13,933 bases of DNA from contig JAAEZW010000022.1 of NCBI GenBank assembly GCA_018222665.1, positions 1 through 13,933 on the forward strand, given 5' to 3'. Source of the DNA: Paracoccaceae bacterium. Its GTDB lineage: Bacteria > Pseudomonadota > Alphaproteobacteria > Rhodobacterales > Rhodobacteraceae. The notes under the pieces were generated by a model. That model ran no database searches. It saw nothing but the letters and a program-made list of their open reading frames with translations, and was not told the origin of the DNA. Every line of letters begins with the position of its first letter. Position 1 is the first letter of the stretch. Made by a program: the position numbers and the translations under genes. This document shows, piece after piece, positions 1 to 5,429 of this stretch.

Positions 1-394
1 GATATGTATTCATTGAACGTTCGCCATCTGGTGTCACGAAAATCATCGAACGCGATGTGGGCACATCCGATCCATCCATCGGTGGGTTCAAAAATTCGAT
101 TCCAGTGTCATTCATGCTTTTGGCATAGAATTGGCCCAATGCATCATTGCGTACCTTACCAACAAACCCCGTTTTCAGGCCCAATGCACCAATCCCCGCG
201 ATCGTATTGGCAACTGCACCGCCAGGGGTCTGCGTCCGTGTTTCCATCGCAGCATACAGCGTTTCACCACGCTCTTTTTCGACCAATTGCATGATGCCTT
301 TTTCGATCCCCATCAGATCAAGGAAACTGTCATCACAGGTGCTAATCACATCAACAATCGCATTTCCGATACCGACGATTTCAAACTTCTTCAT
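1..394 (-). CDS. PfkB-family sugar/nucleoside kinase, probable adenosine kinase (3' part missing)
   Basis: Only the first 131 residues are in the window; the gene runs off the left edge. The protein begins MKKFEIVGIGNAIVDVIS, the usual first strand of PfkB/ribokinase-fold kinases. It carries the glycine-rich first PfkB signature, TPGGAVANTIAGIGALGL, around residues 57-72, followed by FVGKVRNDALG. The stretch PTSRSMIFVTPDGERSMNTY at residues 112-131 is typical of the alphaproteobacterial adenosine kinase branch, which phosphorylates adenosine to AMP in purine salvage. The ATP-site and catalytic Asp (the second PfkB signature) lie outside the window, so activity cannot be judged. The start ATG overlaps the nth stop as ATGA, and a GAGGAAA Shine-Dalgarno sequence lies inside the end of nth, so the two genes are translationally coupled. 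Ribokinase or another sugar kinase is the main alternative. Confidence 0.85.
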   Translation of the reverse strand, partial: MKKFEIVGIGNAIVDVISTCDDSFLDLMGIEKGIMQLVEKERGETLYAAMETRTQTPGGAVANTIAGIGALGLKTGFVGKVRNDALGQFYAKSMNDTGIEFLNPPMDGSDVPTSRSMIFVTPDGERSMNTY

Positions 395-1035
395 AATTCT
401 TTTTCCTCAAACAAACACAGGTCGCGAATTAAGCAGGTGCCGCATTGCGGTTTACGCGCTTTACAATGGTAACGTCCATGCAAAATTAACCAATGATGTG
501 CATGTAATTGAAAATCTGCTGGAATGTGATCTTCGATCGCACGTTCAACCGCATCGACATCTTTACCAACGGCAATGCCCGAACGGTTTCCAACCCGAAA
601 AATATGCGTATCAACCGCCTGCGCTGGAAACTGCCACCACATGTTCAAAACGACATTTGCGGTTTTGCGCCCTACGCCCGGCAACGACTGAAGTGCAGCA
701 CGCGAATTGGGAACAACACCGCCATAATCGTCAACCAAAATCTTACTAAGTTTGATGACGTTCTTGGCCTTATTCCGATAAAGGCCGATGGTTTTGATAT
801 GCTCGATCAGGCCTTCTTCACCCAGGTCGAGCATTTTTTGTGGGGTATCTGCAATTTGAAACAGTTTTTCGGTCGCCTTGTTCACGCCCGCGTCCGTCGC
901 CTGCGCACTTAACGCCACCGCGACGACCAACGTATAAACATTGACATGGTTCAATTCACCCTTGGGCTCTGCTTCTGCAGCCTCAAAGCGTTCAAAGATT
1001 TGTCGGATCGTGTGATAATCAAGTTGTTTTGCCAT
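391..1035 (-). CDS. nth: Endonuclease III (DNA glycosylase/AP lyase)
   Basis: At 214 residues this is a full-length Nth. It removes oxidised pyrimidines and cleaves the abasic site by beta-elimination in base excision repair. The helix-hairpin-helix LPGVGRKTANVVLN (about residues 118-131) contains the catalytic Lys124. The conserved Asp142 is in VDTHIFRVGNR. The C-terminal iron-sulfur loop is intact: Cys191, Cys198, Cys201 and Cys207 give the exact C-x6-C-x2-C-x5-C spacing of a [4Fe-4S] cluster. It is transcribed ahead of the adenosine kinase gene with a 4-base overlap. The Shine-Dalgarno sequence before its ATG is weak. It is divergent from the alkyl-DNA repair gene at 1129, making a small DNA-repair neighbourhood. 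Confidence 0.96.
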   Translation of the reverse strand: MAKQLDYHTIRQIFERFEAAEAEPKGELNHVNVYTLVVAVALSAQATDAGVNKATEKLFQIADTPQKMLDLGEEGLIEHIKTIGLYRNKAKNVIKLSKILVDDYGGVVPNSRAALQSLPGVGRKTANVVLNMWWQFPAQAVDTHIFRVGNRSGIAVGKDVDAVERAIEDHIPADFQLHAHHWLILHGRYHCKARKPQCGTCLIRDLCLFEEKEL

Positions 1036-1091
1036 GCCGACGTGAATGCCCGCTTTTGTAAATAATCACAAGCATTTTGGGGTCGCATCAA

Positions 1092-1118
1092 TTTATCATT
1101 GCATTATCATGCGATAAA
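1092..1118 (+). promoter_or_regulatory. Imperfect palindrome in the nth/methyltransferase divergent spacer
   Basis: TTTATC at 1092-1097 pairs with GATAAA at 1113-1118, and inside it GCAT at 1101-1104 pairs with ATGC at 1109-1112 around a TATC loop; a three-base bulge separates the two left arms. The element abuts the AAAAAGGG ribosome binding site of the methyltransferase gene, so a bound regulator or a folded leader could affect its expression. It does not match the E. coli Ada box that I know. The function is inferred from position only. Confidence 0.35.
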
Positions 1119-1128
1119 AAGGGTTCAC

Positions 1129-1911
1129 ATGTCAGCAAAATATAATCGACACGATTTTAATATCATCCAAAAGGCCATTGATTTTTTGGACACTGCTGAC
1201 CGAGATGTCACACTGTCAGGCGTTGCACATGGACTTGAGATTTCACCTGATAAACTCATGGTCACTCTGAAAAATTGGATGGGCGCAGTGTCGGACGATT
1301 TCCCGCAATATCTCAGCCTGGGGTTTTCGCATTCAATCCCATTAACGACAGATGTCTCTGTTTCGGATTTTGCTGGGCCAAACATTCATGTGACAGACGC
1401 GCATGATGCGGCCTTGGATAAAATCTTTTATAACGATATCGACACCCCCTTCGGCCCCGCTCTGGTGTTAGCAACTCAGCATGGCATTTGTGGATTGGGG
1501 TTTTGCGCCGAAGTTGGAATGGATGAAACAAAACATGATTTCACTGCCCGCTGGCCCAAGGCGAAATTCATTCAGTCAGTGGAAAATTTAGCACAATATG
1601 AATCCTCGCTGTTCGATGGCGCCCACGCCGCACCGAAGCACCTGATCGGCAGCCCGTTTTATGTAAAAGTCTGGAAAGCCCTGTTGGACATCCCCATGGG
1701 CCACGCCAGCACTTATTCCGGTGTGGCATTGAAAGCAGGTAACGCCCGCGCCGTTCGCGCAGTTGGAACCGCAATTGGCAAAAATCCAATCAGTTGGCTG
1801 ATCCCGTGCCATCGGGCATTGCGCAAGGACGGCAGTTTGGGCGGATATCACTGGGGGCTCAGCATTAAACGCGCGATGCTGGCCTATGAGGCATTCAAAG
1901 CGCACACCTAA
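1129..1911 (+). CDS. HTH-domain methylated-DNA--protein-cysteine methyltransferase (Ada/Ogt-like)
   Basis: The 260-residue protein transfers the methyl group of O6-methylguanine (or O4-methylthymine) to its own cysteine. The acceptor is Cys227 in ISWLIPCHRALRKDGSLGGY, preceded by the DNA-binding helix NARAVRAVGTAIG with the probable arginine finger Arg210. Residues about 5-65 resemble an AraC/Ada-type helix-turn-helix, with LSGVAHGLEISPDKLMVTLKNW as a likely recognition segment shown here in part. PFGPALVLATQHGICGLGF at about 107-125 begins the methyltransferase fold. The Zn-binding N-terminal phosphotriester domain of E. coli Ada is absent, so this is the short fused form common in alphaproteobacteria. 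I place the start at the ATG at 1129 because AAAAAGGG lies just upstream; an in-frame TTG at 1099 has no such site. Whether the HTH still acts as a transcription activator is unknown. Confidence 0.9.
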   Translation: MSAKYNRHDFNIIQKAIDFLDTADRDVTLSGVAHGLEISPDKLMVTLKNWMGAVSDDFPQYLSLGFSHSIPLTTDVSVSDFAGPNIHVTDAHDAALDKIFYNDIDTPFGPALVLATQHGICGLGFCAEVGMDETKHDFTARWPKAKFIQSVENLAQYESSLFDGAHAAPKHLIGSPFYVKVWKALLDIPMGHASTYSGVALKAGNARAVRAVGTAIGKNPISWLIPCHRALRKDGSLGGYHWGLSIKRAMLAYEAFKAHT

Positions 1912-2034
1912 AAGCGATTTTTTGCTGGTCCTACATGCCCTTTGCGCGTCTTTTTGCCCATAACATCCTCATGAGTTTTCAATTCCAAAGCGCCGCGTAA
2001 TAGTGAGGACAACCCATCACAAAGGATCATCAAA

Positions 2035-2700
2035 ATGGCGTCAAAAAAAATTATAGCAGGCCTATTAATTTCTACACTGGCCGTTTCTGCCTGTAATACA
2101 TCCACAGGCTTTGATCAAAATATTGACAGAACCAAAACCAAACAGGGCGCGATTATCGGCGGGCTGGTTGGTGCCGTTGCGGGCATGTCCACGGGTGGCG
2201 ATAATTCTGTAAAACGGCGTCAAGGTGCCGTGCGTGGCGCGTTGATTGGAGCAGGCCTTGGCGCTGCAATCGGGAATGAATTGGATAAGCAGGCCACGGA
2301 ATTGCGGCGTGATATGAACAGCGACGATGTCATGATCCAAAACACAGGTGATCGTTTGATCGTGACACTGCCCCAAGATATCTTATTCGCGGTGGACAGC
2401 ACGCACATCACACCCAGCTTGCGTTCGGATCTGGCCATTTTGACGCAGAACCTGATCAATTATCCGAATTCTACAGTCCAAATCGTTGGGCATACGGACA
2501 ATACAGGATCCGCGGATTATAACCAATTGTTGTCGACAGAACGCGCCTTGGCCGTATCAAGTATTTTGCAGCAAAACGGCGTTCCGCAATTCCGAATTCA
2601 ATCGATGGGACGCGGCGAAAGCCAGCCGATCGCATCTAATCTAACGCCAGAGGGACGTGCACAAAACCGTCGTGTGGATGTGGTAATCCTACCAAACTAA
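2035..2700 (+). CDS. OmpA-family outer-membrane lipoprotein with glycine zipper (YiaD-like)
   Basis: The 221-residue protein starts with a lipoprotein signal peptide whose lipobox LAVSAC places the lipidated cysteine at residue 20. Residues about 36-82 are glycine-rich (GAIIGGLVGAVAG, GALIGAGLGAAIGNE), a glycine-zipper segment that may insert in or pack against the membrane. Residues about 105-221 are an OmpA C-terminal domain that binds peptidoglycan. Visible motifs are VGHTDNTGSADYNQLLSTERA, here quoted in part, with Asp155 and Arg170 as the expected diaminopimelate contacts, and AQNRRVDVVI near the end. It probably tethers the outer membrane to the cell wall. The start is supported by AAAGGA at 2021-2026. 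The gene stands alone and converges with the sulfoxide reductase gene. Confidence 0.92.
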   Translation: MASKKIIAGLLISTLAVSACNTSTGFDQNIDRTKTKQGAIIGGLVGAVAGMSTGGDNSVKRRQGAVRGALIGAGLGAAIGNELDKQATELRRDMNSDDVMIQNTGDRLIVTLPQDILFAVDSTHITPSLRSDLAILTQNLINYPNSTVQIVGHTDNTGSADYNQLLSTERALAVSSILQQNGVPQFRIQSMGRGESQPIASNLTPEGRAQNRRVDVVILPN

Positions 2701-2715
2701 TTTTATAGGAATCCC

Positions 2716-2752
2716 CGACCCATGCCTCAGCCCTTGTGGTCGTGGCTTTTTT
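2716..2752 (+). terminator. Possible weak intrinsic terminator after the OmpA lipoprotein gene
   Basis: The 50-base gap between convergent genes holds short pairing segments (CGACC at 2716-2720 with GGTCG at 2738-2742, or AGCC at 2729-2732 with GGCT at 2744-2747). Six T residues follow at 2747-2752. The stems are short and mutually exclusive, so this is only a candidate. The T-run touches the stop codon of the opposing gene. Confidence 0.3.
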
Positions 2753-3203
2753 AATTTGCAAAGGCCCGATCCAAAATTTTCTGAAGCTGCTCCGCATCAT
2801 CTGACGTGAAGGCAGCGGGCTGATTGCTGTCGATATCAAAGACGGCAATCACATTTCCTGCACAATCTCGCACAGGCAGAACAATTTCTGATAAGGTGGT
2901 AGATGAACAGGCAATATGCCCAGGAAAGGCATGGACATCATCGACCAACTGCACACGGTTCTCTCGGGCAGCGGCGCCACAAACCCCTTTGCTAAATGGG
3001 ATTACCAAACACCCATGCCCACCTTGATATGGACCAATTTTCAACAGTTCGGGTGCGACCACACGATAAAACCCTGTCCAATCGAAACGGTCATCTGAAT
3101 GATGTACGTCACATGCGATTGTTGCCATTTTCGCAATTGGGTCGGTTTCACCGTCTATCAGTGCATCTATTGTTTTGGTCAATAGAGTGTAATCGACCCT
3201 CAT
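2751..3203 (-). CDS. msrC: GAF-domain free methionine-(R)-sulfoxide reductase (fRMsr)
   Basis: The 150-residue single GAF-domain protein reduces free L-methionine-(R)-sulfoxide to methionine with thioredoxin, protecting the amino acid pool from oxidation. The motifs GPYQGGHGCLVIPFSKGVCG, DDVHAFPGHIAC and SEIVLPV are hallmarks of the family. Cys65, Cys75 and Cys99 have the same 10 and 24 residue spacing as the three redox cysteines of the E. coli enzyme (Cys84, 94, 118). Glu106 and the FDIDS acids Asp123/Asp125 fit the substrate pocket. A small deviation is Ser100 after HIAC, where many homologues have Asp. The start ATG overlaps the thiolase stop as ATGA, so it is translated from the thiolase transcript. 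Confidence 0.93.
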   Translation of the reverse strand: MRVDYTLLTKTIDALIDGETDPIAKMATIACDVHHSDDRFDWTGFYRVVAPELLKIGPYQGGHGCLVIPFSKGVCGAAARENRVQLVDDVHAFPGHIACSSTTLSEIVLPVRDCAGNVIAVFDIDSNQPAAFTSDDAEQLQKILDRAFAN

Positions 3204-4372
3204 GTGCGTTCAATTGCGATTGCTGTGCCTTCGCCCCCACCAATACAAATTGCGGCCACACCACGCTGCACATCCCGAGTTTCCATCGCGTTCAACAGGG
3301 TCACCAATATACGTGCCCCAGATGCACCAATAGGATGACCTAATGCACAGGCCCCCCCATTCACATTCATCTTATCCCGTGAAATCTGCATATCACGCAT
3401 AAACGCCATCGGAACAACGGCAAATGCCTCGTTCACTTCCCAGAGATCAACATCATCCTTTACCCAGTCAATCTTTTTCAACAACTTTTCCGCTGCTGGA
3501 ATTGGGGCAGTGGCAAACCAACCTGGCGCATGGGCGTGGCTGGCATGACCCTTCATAACCGCACGAATGGGCAAGCCATTGGCCTCGGCATGTTCACGTG
3601 TGGTTAGAATTAACGCGGCAGCACCATCAGAAATTGACGATGAATTGGCAGGCGTCACTGTGCCACCATCACGAAACGCGGGTTTTAGGTGCGGAATTTT
3701 TTCGGGACGCGCGTTTTTGGGTTGTTCATCTTCGCGAATGACAACCTCACCCTTGCGGGTTTTCATTGTGACGGCTGCAATTTCACGTGCAAATGCCCCT
3801 GATTTTTGGGCATCGAGCGCATTACTTAGCGATCCCAGCGCATATTCATCCTGCGCCTCTCTGGTGAATTGATATTTTTCTGCACAGTCTTCTGCGAAGG
3901 TGCCCATCAAACGGCCCTTGTCATAGGCGTCCTCTAATCCATCCAAAAACATATGGTCCATGACCTGACCGTGCCCAATCCGCGCACCACCGCGCATTTT
4001 GGGTAATAGATATGGCGCATTCGACATGCTTTCCATGCCCCCGACGGCCACAACGTTAGAATGTCCAAGGACAAGTTGGTCATACCCGATCATAGTCGCT
4101 TTCATCCCAGAACCACACATCTTGTTCAAAGTGGTCGCTGGAACATCCTCACCCAGACCTGCGGCGAAACCTGCCTGTCGTGCGGGTGCTTGTCCCTGAC
4201 CTGCGGGCAATACATTTCCAAAATACAGCTCATCCACAGACGCGATCTGCGCATCTTCAAGCGCCGCTTTTAAGGCAACACCCCCAAGGATCGAGGCGTT
4301 GACGCCATCAAACTCCCCTCGGAACCCACCCATAGGCGTACGCGCAGCACCAGCAATCACAACTTCGTTCAT
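3200..4372 (-). CDS. Acetyl-CoA C-acyltransferase (thiolase)
   Basis: The 390-residue protein has the full thiolase fold. The acyl-accepting Cys86 lies in NKMCGSGMKA, the NEAFA motif at residues 314-318, the general base His346 in GGACALGHPIGASGARI, and Cys376 in CIGGGEG. Length and residue positions match biosynthetic thiolases such as Zoogloea PhaA (Cys89, His348, Cys378). It condenses two acetyl-CoA, or cleaves 3-ketoacyl-CoA. The substrate loop GHASHAHAPGWFATAPIPA differs from the common PhaA form, so this could serve fatty acid or branched amino acid breakdown rather than polyhydroxybutyrate synthesis; the sequence alone does not decide. A GAGGCGGA Shine-Dalgarno lies upstream of the ATG. 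It is divergent from the STAS gene and is followed by the overlapping fRMsr gene. Confidence 0.94.
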   Translation of the reverse strand: MNEVVIAGAARTPMGGFRGEFDGVNASILGGVALKAALEDAQIASVDELYFGNVLPAGQGQAPARQAGFAAGLGEDVPATTLNKMCGSGMKATMIGYDQLVLGHSNVVAVGGMESMSNAPYLLPKMRGGARIGHGQVMDHMFLDGLEDAYDKGRLMGTFAEDCAEKYQFTREAQDEYALGSLSNALDAQKSGAFAREIAAVTMKTRKGEVVIREDEQPKNARPEKIPHLKPAFRDGGTVTPANSSSISDGAAALILTTREHAEANGLPIRAVMKGHASHAHAPGWFATAPIPAAEKLLKKIDWVKDDVDLWEVNEAFAVVPMAFMRDMQISRDKMNVNGGACALGHPIGASGARILVTLLNAMETRDVQRGVAAICIGGGEGTAIAIERT

Positions 4373-4467
4373 TTTTCCGCCTCATCAAAATCTTGGGGCA
4401 AGCATACCGAATGGTAATCTTTTGCGTCCAGTGTACCGCCACGTCGTTATTTGAGAAGGATACTATA

Positions 4468-4809
4468 ATGGACCTTATTCATGCTCAACAAGGAGAATAC
4501 CTAGTTGTTACAGTGAATGCCATGCGCATAGACGCGAGCGCTGCGTTAGAATTCAAAGACTCGATGAATGCGATCGACGAAAGCAACTCAAAAATACTGT
4601 TAAACTTAGAACAGGTTGAGTTTATTGACTCAAGCGGCCTCGGTGCAATTATCAGTGTCATGAAGCACATGGGCAAGGGGCGCAAAATGGATCTGTGGGC
4701 GCTTACCCCAACCGTTGAAAAGGTTTTTCGTCTAACGCGAATGGATTCAATTTTTTCAATCTACGCGACACTTGAGCAAGCCGTTTCGGACCAAAAAGCG
4801 ACAGGATAG
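4468..4809 (+). CDS. STAS-domain anti-sigma factor antagonist (SpoIIAA/RsbV/RbaV-like)
   Basis: The 113-residue protein is one STAS domain. Its signature LEQVEFIDSSGLGAIISVMK (residues 48-67) carries the phosphorylation motif DSSGLG, with Ser56 the expected target, matching Ser58 of SpoIIAA and Ser56 of RsbV. In partner switching the unphosphorylated form binds the anti-sigma kinase and frees the sigma factor. The start at 4468 has a GAGAAGGA site at 4453-4460; an in-frame extension back to 4393 has no support. The kinase gene follows after four bases, so the pair is one operon. In Rhodobacter capsulatus the similar RbaV/RbaW pair affects gene transfer agent production and stationary-phase survival; whether this is its orthologue was not tested. 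Confidence 0.92.
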   Translation: MDLIHAQQGEYLVVTVNAMRIDASAALEFKDSMNAIDESNSKILLNLEQVEFIDSSGLGAIISVMKHMGKGRKMDLWALTPTVEKVFRLTRMDSIFSIYATLEQAVSDQKATG

Positions 4810-4813
4810 CGAA

Positions 4814-5242
4814 TTGAGCAATAATTTGATTAGGTTTCAATTGCGAACGTCAGAGAATTTTGACGCTGTTCGCATCGGATTGGGCAGATTTATACACGTC
4901 TTGGAAACATTAAATACACAAATTGATTTGGGTGTAGTCGAGCTTGTTTTAGCGGAAGTGTTAAATAACATTGCAGAACACGGCGGCAGAGAGAGCCTTA
5001 ATCACCCAATTTCACTGAAATGGCACACATCAGACGTGCTCTGCATAAACATTATTAATGCAGGCCGATGCATTCCAACGGGAACAATCACCAACGCCCA
5101 AATGCCCAATCTGGATACAGAAATTGACAATCTGCCCGAAGGTGGCTTTGGCTGGGTCTTGGTGGGTATTCTGTGCAGCAAAGTACGCTCAATACGGCGC
5201 GGGTCGTTCAATACCCTACGCCTCAATTTTCCAAAAAAATAA
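4814..5242 (+). CDS. Anti-sigma regulatory factor, GHKL/HATPase (RsbW/RbaW-like)
   Basis: I recognise a 142-residue RsbW-type serine kinase fold. The N-box is VELVLAEVLNNIAEHGG, with Glu48, Asn52 and His56 in the E-x3-N-x3-H pattern. The glycine-rich lid is LPEGGFGWVLVGIL at about 107-120. The DxG box that normally contacts the adenine reads NAG at residues 82-84 (INAGRCIPTG), so the Asp is Asn here. I chose the TTG at 4814 because AGGA at 4803-4806 sits seven bases before it and it follows the STAS stop by four bases. An in-frame TTG at 4772 would overlap the STAS gene by 38 bases. It should sequester a sigma factor and phosphorylate the STAS partner, but no sigma factor or PP2C phosphatase gene is nearby. 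Confidence 0.88.
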   Translation: MSNNLIRFQLRTSENFDAVRIGLGRFIHVLETLNTQIDLGVVELVLAEVLNNIAEHGGRESLNHPISLKWHTSDVLCINIINAGRCIPTGTITNAQMPNLDTEIDNLPEGGFGWVLVGILCSKVRSIRRGSFNTLRLNFPKK

Positions 5243-5315
5243 CACTGCCCCAAAGAATCTTTATTTCGCAGTCAAATTCGTCGCATCGCTGGGTAAATAT
5301 TATTCATACAAGCCG

Positions 5316-5379
5316 CACAATTGGTTTTTCTCGGTGTCGGACTTTCGTCCGTACTTGTCCGACATCGAGAGCAATTGTG
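5316..5379 (+). other. Long stem-loop in the anti-sigma kinase / gamma-glutamyltransferase spacer
   Basis: CACAATTG at 5316-5323 pairs perfectly with CAATTGTG at 5372-5379. After a four-base bulge, 5328-5335 pairs with 5364-5371 (two G-U pairs), and GTCGGAC at 5336-5342 pairs with GTCCGAC at 5357-5363. This gives about 23 pairs around a 14-base loop. The inner part can refold as CGGAC-TTTC-GTCCG (5338-5351), a competing tetraloop hairpin. No T-run follows on either strand, so it is not a standard intrinsic terminator. It lies about 50 bases before the downstream start codon. An RNA control element, an operator, or an mRNA-processing site are all possible. Confidence 0.6.
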
Positions 5380-5429
5380 GTTGCCAATATCGCTTTGCAT
5401 ATTACTCTAATTCCAACAGGAGAATTAAT

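Noticed and set aside
147..749. 200-residue open frame on the plus strand
   Set aside because: Lies antisense to the kinase and nth genes, both of which have clear family motifs; the translation has no recognisable domain.
4393..4467. 25-codon extension of the STAS gene
   Set aside because: No ribosome binding site or STAS similarity; GAGAAGGA sits before the ATG at 4468.
5316..5379. Intrinsic terminator reading of the large stem-loop
   Set aside because: No T-run follows on either strand, the stem is AT-rich at its base and it is too long and bulged.
5058..5429. 124-codon open upstream extension of the gamma-glutamyltransferase frame
   Set aside because: It overlaps the anti-sigma kinase gene and runs through the stem-loop, with no family similarity; a strong CAGGAGAA site precedes the ATG at 5430.
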